Shown one piece after another: positions 1-9,267 of a stretch of 41,642 nucleotides of DNA. The translations under genes were made by a program, and so were the position numbers. The stretch spans positions 1 to 41,642 of the forward strand of contig WJIO01000049.1 of NCBI GenBank assembly GCA_014730235.1, written 5' to 3'. The stretch comes from Candidatus Poribacteria bacterium. GTDB taxonomy: Bacteria; Poribacteria; DTPJ01; WJIO01. The notes under the pieces were generated by a model. That model saw only the letters and a list, made by a program, of their open reading frames with translations. It was not told the origin of the DNA and made no database searches. The first letter of the stretch is position 1. Each line of letters begins with the position of its first letter.

Positions 1-1303
1 CCATCGCAATTTTCTTAGCTTTAGCATAATTATCTTTTGAAAGAGAATCCCACTGGGTTTCATATTTAGCCTGAATTTCATTAGCTTCACCGGCGAAATT
101 CTGGTTTATACCGGGATCATTGGCATCCTTTTCGCTTATTGGAACTTTAGTGACCAAGGAACGGGCTTCTTTTAACAATGCTTCCTCTTTGCTGACATTT
201 TTACCTCTGGACTTACGTTTGGCGATCTGCTCTTCTGCCTCGTAGATGGCTTTCCATGCTTGCCTTAGGTCTTTAAGTCGGAAGGTTATCACCTGATCGA
301 ACAGGGAATTTATTAGACCATATCGTTCCTGAGAGATATTTATATCAAATTCCGATTCTTGCATTTCCATTTCAAAAGGATTTGGGAAGCCTTTTGGGGC
401 TTTGCTATATAGTTTGGGTATTACCGGCAGACGGCTAATGGCTGGATCAAACAGAAGCAACTGTCCCTCTTCGCTTAAAAGAAATTGGATAAACTTCCTG
501 GCGTTTTTCAGGTTAGGACCGTTTTTGACAAGTGCGATATTAGCCGGAACGATAGGTGTTACTGAGGGATAGACAAAATCCACTGGCTGTTCACTGGCAA
601 TGGCCGAAAGACCAAAGAAGTCAATAACTATACCAACGCCAAACTCACCGTTAATAACACCCTGGGGAACACCAAAGCTACGTTCTGTTATGGCTGCCAT
701 ATTGCCAGCCATATTCAATAATATTTCCCAGCCTTTTTCCCACCCATATCCCTGAAGTATGGCCTCCACAGTCAGATGTGTTGTTCCACTTCGAGAGGGT
801 GCACTCATGGACAGATGACTATAATATGAAGGATCAGTAAGATCAGTCCATTCTTTAGGTTCTTTCAACCTGTGGGCCTGCATATAGAGTTTATTCCACA
901 TTATGCCATATCCGCTTAACGCGAAGCCAAAGTATGTATTATCCGGATCATGGATAGGATAAGGCCCGATATTCTCCGGTATATTTTTCTCTATATCCTG
1001 AGGTAACTGATATTTTTCCAGCAAACCATATTCCTTCAATACTGCAAAAGCATCCACTGCGCTGGCCCATACTATGTCCGAATCAGGTTTTGAAGCAGTC
1101 TCGCGAATATAAGCCACAGCCGCTGAAGTTTTCTTGGATTTTATTACGACATTAACACTGGGATATTTGGCTTCAAAAGCTGCTTTGTAAGCTTCAAAAA
1201 GCTCTTTTGGAAAAGATGTTACTATTACAACTTCATCAGCATATATGTTTTGTAAGCTTAATACCAATGCCAGTATAATGACAAAAGCACTGATTTTATT
1301 CAT
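1..1303 (-). CDS. ABC transporter extracellular solute-binding protein, C-terminus off the window
   Basis: Open from an ATG at 1303 to base 1 (434 codons, no stop), so the C-terminus lies outside the window. The ATG follows an AAAGGA ribosome binding site. Residues 1-22 are a Sec signal peptide (MNKISAFVIILALVLSLQ, then NIYA before DE). The mature part begins EVVIVTSFP and contains SAPSRSGTTH, GYGWEKGWE and KFIQFLLSEEGQ, motifs typical of the Fe(III)/2-aminoethylphosphonate (FbpA/PhnS-like) branch of type 2 periplasmic binding proteins. Its role would be to capture a small ligand in the periplasm for an ABC importer, whose permease and ATPase are not in this window. The visible tail beyond about residue 345 is lysine- and glutamate-rich and longer than the usual fold, so an extra C-terminal helical region is likely. 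The ligand cannot be told from sequence. Confidence 0.85.
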   Translation of the reverse strand, partial: MNKISAFVIILALVLSLQNIYADEVVIVTSFPKELFEAYKAAFEAKYPSVNVVIKSKKTSAAVAYIRETASKPDSDIVWASAVDAFAVLKEYGLLEKYQLPQDIEKNIPENIGPYPIHDPDNTYFGFALSGYGIMWNKLYMQAHRLKEPKEWTDLTDPSYYSHLSMSAPSRSGTTHLTVEAILQGYGWEKGWEILLNMAGNMAAITERSFGVPQGVINGEFGVGIVIDFFGLSAIASEQPVDFVYPSVTPIVPANIALVKNGPNLKNARKFIQFLLSEEGQLLLFDPAISRLPVIPKLYSKAPKGFPNPFEMEMQESEFDINISQERYGLINSLFDQVITFRLKDLRQAWKAIYEAEEQIAKRKSRGKNVSKEEALLKEARSLVTKVPISEKDANDPGINQNFAGEANEIQAKYETQWDSLSKDNYAKAKKIAM

Positions 1304-1562
1304 TTTTTATCCTTTCTTCTTAAATCCATTTTTTTATGAGATTTTAAAAATTTGACCGGGCTTTTTGCCAATTCATCAAAATAAATTCCATATATTATAA
1401 CACAAAAAAGACTGCTACCAAACCAAAATTATTATTTCGGGGTAGGGATTTTATATTTTAATTTTTTGGGTTAGTTTGCATTGTGCGTATGTAACACGCT
1501 TTTACGGTAGGATTTATGGAATATGGTTTTTGTAAATGTTTTTTACTTCTCTATGTCTGATT

Positions 1563-3263
1563 TTATTCCAGGAAAAAATCTTTTCTTTCAGTAGTTACTC
1601 TTAAAACTTCATCCAGACTTGTAAGACCTCTAAGGGCTTTCTTTAATCCGTCAAACCTCATGGTTCTGTAACCTATTTCATGGGCTGCTCTAGCGATTTT
1701 GTTTCCGTCTGCTTCCTCGCTAATAAGATTTCGGATTTCGTCGTTTACTATTACAAGTTCGTGTATTGCTAACCTGCCAGAATAACCTGTTCCTGCACAT
1801 GCGGGGCATCCTTTACCTCTGAATAATTCTATTTCAGTGCCTTCGGCTTCAACACCAAAATGTTTTGCCTCTTCAGGATCGGCGATATATGATTCTTTGC
1901 ACTTCAAACATATGCGTCTAACAAGACGTTGAGACAATATTCCTAATAAGGTAGGTGCAACCATGAAGGAATCGACACCAATTTCTACCAACCTCATGAT
2001 AGCATCAACAGCGTTATTTGTATGAAGGGAAGCCAGAACAAGATGCCCGGTTAAAGCTGCTTCTGTTGCTATTCTTGCTGTCTCCAAATCCCGGATTTCG
2101 CCTATTAATATGATATCAGGATCCTGTCTTAATACAGAACGCAGAACTTTTGGGAAGTCCAATCCAATATCATAATTTACCTGTATCTGGTTAAGGAAAG
2201 GAAGTCGGTATTCCACGGGATCTTCGATTGTGACTATATTTTTTTCTATGCTGTTGATATGATTAATAACGGAATAAAGAGTTGTTGTTTTTCCACTGCC
2301 GGTAGGACCAGTAACAAAAAACATACCGTGAGATGAATTTGCGATACGCTGGATTTGCTCTTCAATTTGATTTGAAAAAAACATCTTCTTAATATCAAGG
2401 CTCATATCGGACTTGTCGAGGATTCTTAAGACTACTTTTTCGCTTTTAATAGTGGGAACTACTGAAACTCTTATGTCAATGCGTCTTTCACCGATTATAT
2501 ACTGTATACGACCATCCTGGGGTATGCGTCTTTCTGCTATATCCAATTCTGCCATTATCTTGTAGCGTGATATTAACAGGGGTGACATTTTGGATTCCAG
2601 CTTGTATTTTTCCTGCAACAGACCGTCAATTCTGTATCGGATTTGTAAATAATCCTCTCTTGGCTCGATATGAATATCGCTGGCTCTATATTTGAGGGCA
2701 TTTATGACTATGCCTTTGCTGATGTTTACGACAGGTCCTGTCTGGACTGCTTCGAGGCTTTGAATACTTTTATTATCATATTCATTTAGATCAATTTCTT
2801 CAGTGGCTTTTTCAATATCAATCGCGCCATATTGGACTTCAATTGTTTTCAGGATTTGTGACTTTATGGCGATATGAGGTAATATATCACATCGGGTTTG
2901 CCTTCTTAAACTATCTATTACATTCACATCGAGATAATCAAAGGCCACGGAGAGTTCACCGGGATAGATACCGAAGGGTATGAGGGCGTTTTGTCTTGCA
3001 AAATCAGAAGGAACGAGAGCCAGGGCTTCGGGATCAAATATGGTTGAGTTCAAGTCAATATAGGGGAGACTGAGGTATTCAGCCCAGGCTGAATAAATAT
3101 TTTCTTCTGAAGTAATATATTTCTTTAATAACGCATCCCGAACTTTTATGTCGGGCATTCGGTGCATTTCCTGATCTAACTCCAACATCTGATCTTTGGT
3201 AAGGAAATCCTTATGCTGCAGGAATTCCAGGAAATTTTTTCTGGATCGAGTTTCTGTATTCAT
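1563..3263 (-). CDS. PilB/GspE-family type IV pilus or type II secretion assembly ATPase
   Basis: 566 residues, normal length for the family. The N-terminal MshEN-like domain covers about 10-145 and the ATPase about 170-450. Visible motifs are Walker A GPTGSGKT (319-326), the Asp box TIEDPVEYR (345-353), Walker B DPDIILIGEIRD (381-392), the His box around TGHLVLASLHTNNA (H407, H414), and the C-terminal metal-binding motif CLKC...CPAC (C452, C455, C486, C489). It is a cytoplasmic hexameric ATPase that powers pilus or pseudopilus extension; sequence alone does not separate PilB from GspE. Its ATG overlaps the stop of the zinc-ribbon gene by 4 bases (ATGA), so translation is probably coupled. 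No other pilus gene is visible, so it is either an orphan or the rest lies elsewhere. Confidence 0.93.
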   Translation of the reverse strand: MNTETRSRKNFLEFLQHKDFLTKDQMLELDQEMHRMPDIKVRDALLKKYITSEENIYSAWAEYLSLPYIDLNSTIFDPEALALVPSDFARQNALIPFGIYPGELSVAFDYLDVNVIDSLRRQTRCDILPHIAIKSQILKTIEVQYGAIDIEKATEEIDLNEYDNKSIQSLEAVQTGPVVNISKGIVINALKYRASDIHIEPREDYLQIRYRIDGLLQEKYKLESKMSPLLISRYKIMAELDIAERRIPQDGRIQYIIGERRIDIRVSVVPTIKSEKVVLRILDKSDMSLDIKKMFFSNQIEEQIQRIANSSHGMFFVTGPTGSGKTTTLYSVINHINSIEKNIVTIEDPVEYRLPFLNQIQVNYDIGLDFPKVLRSVLRQDPDIILIGEIRDLETARIATEAALTGHLVLASLHTNNAVDAIMRLVEIGVDSFMVAPTLLGILSQRLVRRICLKCKESYIADPEEAKHFGVEAEGTEIELFRGKGCPACAGTGYSGRLAIHELVIVNDEIRNLISEEADGNKIARAAHEIGYRTMRFDGLKKALRGLTSLDEVLRVTTERKDFFLE

Positions 3264-3580
3264 TCTTTACCTTCAAATATAGAGTCAATATCATCTTGGG
3301 ATAATCGTTCTCCAAACCCACCTGTTTTTTCGTCTTCATTTACGCTTTTTATCAACTCATCATACATGTTGTTTGGTACGTTTTCAGTTTGCTGAATATT
3401 GTCCTTATAATTTCCTGATCTTTGCTCTTTGAGGTTAGACAAACATATACCGCAGTATAGATCATCCAGGAGGTTTATAAAACCACAGACATGACATCGT
3501 ATTCCCAAAGGCTCTTTGCATTTGCCACAAAAGAGACGTTCTGTGGGGTATTTTGCATTGCATTTGCTACACTCAATCAT
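3260..3580 (-). CDS. Double zinc-ribbon protein of unknown function
   Basis: I start it at the ATG at 3580 (MIECSKCN), 106 residues; an in-frame ATG 24 bases upstream would lie deeper inside the preceding gene. Four CxxC pairs, CSKC, CGKC, CHVC and CGIC, fall in the first 50 residues and make two adjacent zinc ribbons. The remainder is acidic and poorly conserved in appearance, ending DDIDSIFEGKE. It overlaps the response-regulator stop by 8 bases and the ATPase start by 4 bases, so the three genes form one tightly coupled operon. Small zinc-ribbon proteins between a CheY-like protein and a PilB-like ATPase suggest an adaptor or assembly factor; that role is inference. No membrane segment or signal peptide. 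Confidence 0.75.
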   Translation of the reverse strand: MIECSKCNAKYPTERLFCGKCKEPLGIRCHVCGFINLLDDLYCGICLSNLKEQRSGNYKDNIQQTENVPNNMYDELIKSVNEDEKTGGFGERLSQDDIDSIFEGKE

Positions 3581-3980
3581 TTTTAGTATTTTCCACTTCG
3601 GCAAGGTTTGCCTTTATTTTATTAATAGTCCTTTTAATTCTTTTCAGATCAAAGGGTTTGAGCAAATAGTCAGTTGCACCTTCATTTTTACTTTCTATTA
3701 CACTGTCCTTATCCGCTGCTGAGGTTAGGATAACTATAATTGCATCCGGATCCATCTGTTTAATTTTTTTCAGCACCTCTATTCCAGACATAGCAGGCAT
3801 CACTAAATCCAGAAAGACCAGATCCGGTTTGAATTTTTCGTATAATTCCAGGCCTTCAGTACCGTTAGCTGCTTCACCTACTACTTCCAAATCCAGGCTT
3901 TTTAACGCAGGGATAAGGAACTGTCTAACTCCTTTTGAATCATCAATAAGTAAAATTGTTTTTATATCATTTCTTTTCAC
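3573..3980 (-). CDS. CheY-like single-domain response regulator
   Basis: 135 residues, one receiver domain and no output domain. The acidic pocket is D13/D14, the phosphoacceptor is D57 in DLVFLDLVMP, and the conserved switch residues are T86 (VILTSA) and K108 (LLKPF). The start is a GTG at 3980, chosen because a strong AAGGAGGG site lies at 3988-3995. It is first in the operon with the zinc-ribbon and PilB-like ATPase genes, so it may relay a phosphorylation signal to pilus or secretion motor activity, as CheY-type proteins do in twitching systems (inference). The divergently transcribed hybrid kinase at 4170 is a plausible phosphodonor through its HPt domain. Confidence 0.92.
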   Translation of the reverse strand: MKRNDIKTILLIDDSKGVRQFLIPALKSLDLEVVGEAANGTEGLELYEKFKPDLVFLDLVMPAMSGIEVLKKIKQMDPDAIIVILTSAADKDSVIESKNEGATDYLLKPFDLKRIKRTINKIKANLAEVENTKND

Positions 3981-4011
3981 CTTTTAACCCTCCTTAAATT
4001 TTAATATAGGC

Positions 4012-4136
4012 TTAGTATACTAACAAATTATCGGCATAAAATGATAATAACTTTAAAAATTTGAATAATTTATTCTTTTAATACCCTCAAGTATTTAAGA
4101 ATAGTTGATGTTCTGCCGATATAGATTAAATATAAT
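4012..4136. promoter_or_regulatory. Divergent intergenic control region with palindrome and inverted repeats
   Basis: The 190 bases between the response regulator and the hybrid kinase contain a perfect 12-bp palindrome TTAGTATACTAA (4012-4023) and an 8-bp inverted pair, TATCGGCA at 4029-4036 and TGCCGATA at 4114-4121. A TATAAT hexamer at 4131-4136 lies 34 bases upstream of the kinase ATG, with TTGATG at 4105-4110 as a weak -35 (20-bp spacer). The right arm of the inverted pair falls between these hexamers, as an operator would. Sequence facts are direct; the promoter and operator roles are inferred. Confidence 0.4.
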
Positions 4137-4169
4137 AGAACCAAAAAAATCTCTAAAAAGGTGTGAAAA

Positions 4170-7100
4170 ATGAAGCAAATTAAAGGCCTGAGGGATTCAT
4201 TTATAACTATACTATGTTTATTGATTATTATTTTTGTTTTTGCATCAGAATGCCTGGCCCAGAAAGAAATTAAAATTGGTGTGCTAGCAAAACGAGGTAT
4301 TAAGAAATGCTATGAACAATGGTTCCCAACGGCTGAGTATCTAAGCCGGGAACTCCCCCAATATAAGTTTAGTATATTACCACTGTATTTTAATGAGATC
4401 AACAGTACAGTTGCTGACGGTAAAATAGATTTTATACTGTGTAATCCATCTATGTATGTTGAGCTGGAGAAATTATATGGTATAACCCGCATAGCGACAT
4501 TAATAAACCTTCACCAAAAAGGATCATACACGAAATTTGGTGGTGTTATTTTTTCTCTTAAATCCAGCAATATTAAAGAAATAAAAGATTTGAAAGGAAA
4601 GCGTTTTGCGGCTGTTGATAAGACATCTCTAGGGGGATGGCATGCAGCCTGGAGAGAATTAAAAAGAGGTGGAATTGATCCTTATAAACATTTTTCAAGG
4701 TTACGGTTCATGGGAACCCATGATGCTGTAGTATATGCAGTTCGTGATAATTTTGTGGATGTCGGAACTATAAGGACTGATACATTAGAGCGTATGAGTG
4801 AAGAAGGTAAAATAACTTTAGAGGATTACCAGATAATTCATACGTCCAAAAAGGTTGGCAATCCACCTTTTATTTATTCAACTAGATTATACCCGGAATG
4901 GCCTTTTGCCAAGTTATATCATATTTCCGATGATTTTGCCAAAACTGTAACAATAGCCCTGTTAAATATACATATTGATAGTGCAGCAGCAAAAGCAGCT
5001 AAATGTTCGGGGTGGACTGTACCTCTTAACTACCAAACGATTCATGAATGTTTAAAAGAATTAAGAGTCGGTATATATAGAGATTATGGGAAACTTACTT
5101 TAAGTCTTTTGTTAAGACATCAATGGCACTGGTTATTGATAACTACAGTTCTTTTAATATCTATGATTATTACAACTATATATGTTATGAGATTGAATCG
5201 AGGTTTAAAACGAACCCGGAAGAAACTTAAGAAGGAATTATCTGATCATAAACAAACGGAAGTAAAACTCAGGGAAAGCGAAAGTAAATATCGAGATTTA
5301 TTTGAAAATGCAAGTGATATAATTCAGAGCGTTTCCCCTGATGGAAAATTCCAATACGTTAATCGTGCCTGGATGGAGATTCTGGGTTATACCGAAGAAG
5401 AAGTTAAAGAATTGAATTTATCTGATATTATACATCCTGACTTTATAGAAAAATGTATGAAAGTATTTGAGAAAGTAATGAGTGGAGCAAATATAGATAA
5501 GGTGGAGGCGGTATTTATTTCCAAGGATGGAAGAGAAATTATAGTTGAGGGTAGTGTAAGTTGTAAAATGCAGAATGGTAAACCTTTATCAACTCGCGGT
5601 ATATTCCGTGATGTTACGTCCAGCAGGAAAGCTCAGGAAATAATAAAAGAAAGTGAAGAGCGATTAAGAATTATACTAAAGTCTATATTGACAGGAGTGG
5701 TATTGATTGACGCTGAAACCCACAAGATAGTTGATGCTAATCCAATAGCGACAGAAATGATAGGATTACCTGAAGAAGAGATAATAGGAAAAGTTTGCCA
5801 TAATTTTATCTGTCCTTCTGAACAGAGGGGATGTCCTATAACTGATCTAGGTCAGGAGGTGGATAGATCAGAAAGAATACTTATAAAGGCAGACGGTGCA
5901 AAAATACCAATCTTAAAGACCGTTACAACTGTATATATCAATGGTAAACAGCATTTAGTAGAAAGCTTTATAGATATAAGTGAACGTAAAAAAGCAGAAG
6001 AGAAGCTTATTCAAAGCGAAGAGAAATACCGAACTATATTTGAATTATCGCCGGAGGCCATTGTCTTGATAGACAAGAACGGTTGTATTCTTGATGTCAA
6101 TAAACGTCTTGATGATTGGTTGGGTTATCACTCAGAAGAGATTGTGGGCAAGGGTATAATTAAACTACCATTTCTTACCGATACAAGCAAATCAATTGTA
6201 ACTCAGAAATTTTCCCAAAGAATGACGGGTCAAGAGATAGAACCTTATGAGCTTGCTTTCATTACTAAAAGCGGAGATGAGAAAATCGGTAGAGTTTTTG
6301 GATCTCCTATCAGGGATGAAAATGGAGAGATAATTCTCGATTCGGTTATGATATCCGATATAACAGAATACAAAAAAGCAGAAAACGCTCTTAGAGAGAG
6401 CGAGGAGATGTTCCGAGCTGTTTTTGAGACGGCTAAAGACTGTATATTTATAAAAGATATAAATTTAAAGTATATCAGGGTTAATCCTGCTATGGAAGAG
6501 CTGTTGGGAATGACAGCAGAACAGATTATAAGAAAAACAGATGAAGAGATATTCGGTCAAAAAGATAAAGAAAGTTTAGATGTAGACATGAGAGTTCTAC
6601 AGGGAGAAGTAATTGTAGAAGAACCGAAAAAAGAGATCAATAACCAAAATTATACATTTCACAGCGTTAAAGTTCCACTTAGAGATACTGATGGAGATAT
6701 AGTAGGTTTATGTGGAATAGTTAGGGATATAACGGATCGAAAGAAATCAGAAGAGGCTATACAGAGAGAATCAGCAAAGCTATCTGCTATGATTTCAGGT
6801 ATGGAAGAAGGAATTGTGTTTGCTGATGCTCAAAATCGGATAGTAGAAGTCAATCCATATTTTACAAATTTTGTGGGATTAAGTAAAGAGAAAATTATCG
6901 GCAAGACTATATGGGATTTTCATCATGGTGAAGCACTGGATAATATGCGCGATTTTATAAAGAACTTTCAGGTTAATCCGGGTTCTATGCCTCTAATAAT
7001 ACAACGGGACATCAATGATGCTCATGTTATATTACGGATACAGCCGATATATCGCAATAATGTGTATGATGGGGTGCTTCTAAACGTTATTGATGTGACA

Positions 7101-9056
7101 GAATTGGTAAATGCACGTCATGAAGCAGAAGAAGCCAGCAAAGCAAAGAGCGAATTCCTGGCTAATATGTCCCATGAAATCAGAACCCCTATGAACGGCA
7201 TCATTGGAATGACAGAGCTAATGATGGATACAGAACTTACAAAAGAGCAAAAAGAATATATGGAAATGATCAGAAGTTCAGGAGACTCTCTGCTTAATGT
7301 AATAAACGATATTTTGGATTTTTCAAAGATAGAGTCGGGTAAGCTGGAACTGGAAATGGTGGAGTTTGATCTTCATGATAATTTATCGGAAGTTCTAAAA
7401 GCTTTAGCGATAAGGGCAGAAGAAAAGGGTTTAGAATTAATATATCATATATTACCTGATGTTCCTGGTAAGTTGATTGGTGATACTGGAAGGCTGCGGC
7501 AAGTGCTTGTCAACCTTGTTGGTAATGCCATAAAGTTTACAGAGGAGGGAGAAATAGTAATACAGGTTGAGAAAGATTCACAATCAAACGATGATGTTCT
7601 CCTTCATTTCAGCGTATCTGACACAGGAGTTGGAATATCTACCGAGAAACAGAAAGTTATATTTGAAGCATTTTCTCAGGCGGATAATTCCATTACCCGT
7701 AAATTTGGGGGAACAGGTTTAGGACTTACGATATCATCTCAACTAGTTCAGATGATGGGTGGACATATCTGGGTAAACAGTAAATTAAATTTTGGAAGTA
7801 TATTCCACTTTACAGCGCGTTTTGAATTACAAAAGTCATCACAGCACAGCTTGGAATCATCCATACCCAAAGACTTTAAGGATTTGAAAGTTCTTGTGGT
7901 AGATGATACCCCTGTGAATAGACGTATTCTGAATGATGTGTTAAATAACTGGAAAATGAAACCAAAAACGGTTTCCAGTGGAAAAGAAGCTCTGAAGATT
8001 ATGGAGGAAGAGAAGAATTCAGGAGAACCCTTTGATCTTTTGCTTGCTGATGTTCAGATGCCAATAATGGATGGTTATGAACTGGTAAAGAAAATAAGAG
8101 AAGACAGAAATCTTTCGGAAACTAAAATTATAATGTTGACATCCATAGGTCAAATAAATAATGATATTTATTATAGTTTAGATATTGACGCCTATCTTAC
8201 AAAACCTGTCAGACAATCTGAATTACTGAAGTCTATAGTTGATGTATTGAATAAAGAAGAACTTATTAAAAATAAACAAATTCGGCAAGATAAATCTAAG
8301 AATGACAAATTACAGTATGAAAATAAAATAAGAATACTTCTGGTTGAAGACAATCCTGTCAATCAAAAATTAGCTATTGCGATACTTAAGAAAAAGTATC
8401 TTGATGTTACTTTAGCCAATAATGGCAAACAGGCTGTTGATATTATGGAAAAAGAGAATTTTGATCTTGTTTTTATGGATGTGCAAATGCCGGAGATGGA
8501 TGGTTTTGAAGCTACTAGAATAATCCGAGAAAGAGAAAAAAGTACCGGAACCCATACACCGATCATTGCAATGACAGCATATGCAATTAAAGGCGATCGG
8601 GAGAAATGCCTAGAGGCAGGAATGGATGGTTATATATCCAAACCCTTTAAAGGAAAAGATGTTATGGATACTATTAAAGAATTTACAAAAGATGATTCTA
8701 ATAATACAAAACCAGATAAAGAGATATTTGATATATCAGAAGCTTTAGACAGAGCCGGTGATGATGAAGAACTCTTATTAACAGTAACAGAAATATTTCT
8801 TGAAGAAAAACCCAATATGCTTTCGGATATAAGGAAAGCTATAGATCAAAATGATGGTGAGGGTTTAAGACATGCAGCCCATACTTTAAAAGGCTCAGCA
8901 GGCAATATATCAGCTAAAGGGGTTTCGCAAGCAGCATTGGTTCTGGAAAATATGGGCAGGGAAAATGATTTTGGAGAAGCAGAAGACGCTTATGCTAAAC
9001 TGGAAAGTGAATTAAAAAAGCTGGAAGAAGTGCTTGTTATAATTAGTAATGGTTAA
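4170..9056 (+). CDS. Large hybrid sensor histidine kinase with PhnD-like sensor, PAS domains, two receivers and HPt
   Basis: 1628 residues. A signal peptide (about 10-30) precedes a periplasmic PhnD/TtrS-like binding domain (about 33-300: KIGVLAKRG, ILCNPSMYVELE, LKGKRFAAVD). A membrane helix follows at about 320-341, then five PAS-like repeats (about 365-490, 493-610, 615-740, 742-860, 866-980), each beginning with an ESE/RES..Y-type linker. The HisKA box is SHEIRTP with H1002; the HATPase has N1115/N1119, DTGVGIS (1151-1157) and GGTGLGL. Receiver 1 has D1294, receiver 2 has D1437, and the HPt has H1571 in HTLKGSAGN. All phosphorelay residues are intact. It should sense a periplasmic ligand, or a ligand-loaded partner, and pass phosphate His-Asp-His-Asp. 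AAAAAGGTG precedes the ATG. The divergent CheY-like gene is a candidate final acceptor (inference). Confidence 0.95.
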   Translation: MKQIKGLRDSFITILCLLIIIFVFASECLAQKEIKIGVLAKRGIKKCYEQWFPTAEYLSRELPQYKFSILPLYFNEINSTVADGKIDFILCNPSMYVELEKLYGITRIATLINLHQKGSYTKFGGVIFSLKSSNIKEIKDLKGKRFAAVDKTSLGGWHAAWRELKRGGIDPYKHFSRLRFMGTHDAVVYAVRDNFVDVGTIRTDTLERMSEEGKITLEDYQIIHTSKKVGNPPFIYSTRLYPEWPFAKLYHISDDFAKTVTIALLNIHIDSAAAKAAKCSGWTVPLNYQTIHECLKELRVGIYRDYGKLTLSLLLRHQWHWLLITTVLLISMIITTIYVMRLNRGLKRTRKKLKKELSDHKQTEVKLRESESKYRDLFENASDIIQSVSPDGKFQYVNRAWMEILGYTEEEVKELNLSDIIHPDFIEKCMKVFEKVMSGANIDKVEAVFISKDGREIIVEGSVSCKMQNGKPLSTRGIFRDVTSSRKAQEIIKESEERLRIILKSILTGVVLIDAETHKIVDANPIATEMIGLPEEEIIGKVCHNFICPSEQRGCPITDLGQEVDRSERILIKADGAKIPILKTVTTVYINGKQHLVESFIDISERKKAEEKLIQSEEKYRTIFELSPEAIVLIDKNGCILDVNKRLDDWLGYHSEEIVGKGIIKLPFLTDTSKSIVTQKFSQRMTGQEIEPYELAFITKSGDEKIGRVFGSPIRDENGEIILDSVMISDITEYKKAENALRESEEMFRAVFETAKDCIFIKDINLKYIRVNPAMEELLGMTAEQIIRKTDEEIFGQKDKESLDVDMRVLQGEVIVEEPKKEINNQNYTFHSVKVPLRDTDGDIVGLCGIVRDITDRKKSEEAIQRESAKLSAMISGMEEGIVFADAQNRIVEVNPYFTNFVGLSKEKIIGKTIWDFHHGEALDNMRDFIKNFQVNPGSMPLIIQRDINDAHVILRIQPIYRNNVYDGVLLNVIDVTELVNARHEAEEASKAKSEFLANMSHEIRTPMNGIIGMTELMMDTELTKEQKEYMEMIRSSGDSLLNVINDILDFSKIESGKLELEMVEFDLHDNLSEVLKALAIRAEEKGLELIYHILPDVPGKLIGDTGRLRQVLVNLVGNAIKFTEEGEIVIQVEKDSQSNDDVLLHFSVSDTGVGISTEKQKVIFEAFSQADNSITRKFGGTGLGLTISSQLVQMMGGHIWVNSKLNFGSIFHFTARFELQKSSQHSLESSIPKDFKDLKVLVVDDTPVNRRILNDVLNNWKMKPKTVSSGKEALKIMEEEKNSGEPFDLLLADVQMPIMDGYELVKKIREDRNLSETKIIMLTSIGQINNDIYYSLDIDAYLTKPVRQSELLKSIVDVLNKEELIKNKQIRQDKSKNDKLQYENKIRILLVEDNPVNQKLAIAILKKKYLDVTLANNGKQAVDIMEKENFDLVFMDVQMPEMDGFEATRIIREREKSTGTHTPIIAMTAYAIKGDREKCLEAGMDGYISKPFKGKDVMDTIKEFTKDDSNNTKPDKEIFDISEALDRAGDDEELLLTVTEIFLEEKPNMLSDIRKAIDQNDGEGLRHAAHTLKGSAGNISAKGVSQAALVLENMGRENDFGEAEDAYAKLESELKKLEEVLVIISNG

Positions 9057-9108
9057 ATTATAACATTTTCCGACAATTATTGTGCATGATTTATGGGCTT
9101 TTCTTGTA

Positions 9109-9161
9109 TTTAATTTGGTTCTTCCGATATGACAAGCTAAACCCGGAATAGCCTTTAATTT
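9109..9161. mobile_element. Internally deleted miniature inverted-repeat element with 8-bp direct repeats
   Basis: A 37-bp core (9117-9153) begins GGTTCTTCCG and ends AACCCGGAATAGCC, matching the two ends of the full element at 12935-13076. It keeps the internal ATGACAAGCT but lacks the centre. It is flanked by exact copies of TTTAATTT (9109-9116 and 9154-9161), which look like a target-site duplication. The GG..TCTT ends and 8-bp AT-rich duplication match what is known of ISL3-family transposition. No transposase is nearby. Confidence 0.7.
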
Positions 9162-9195
9162 TTAAAAAATGGAGTCTGAAGTTTTATGGAAGATA

Positions 9196-9216
9196 GGGCA
9201 CACATGGGGTGTGCCC
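9196..9216. terminator. Perfect 8-bp hairpin between convergent genes, possible terminator
   Basis: GGGCACAC (9196-9203) and GTGTGCCC (9209-9216) pair perfectly around a 5-base loop. The hairpin lies between the kinase stop and the stop of the convergent MtaA-like gene. Neither strand has a clear U-tract after it, so it is a weak intrinsic terminator at best and may be a transcript 3'-end stabiliser. Confidence 0.4.
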
Positions 9217-9267
9217 ACAAAATTGCATAAAGACTTATTTTATCTAAAAAGTTTGAGGTTATAGCTG

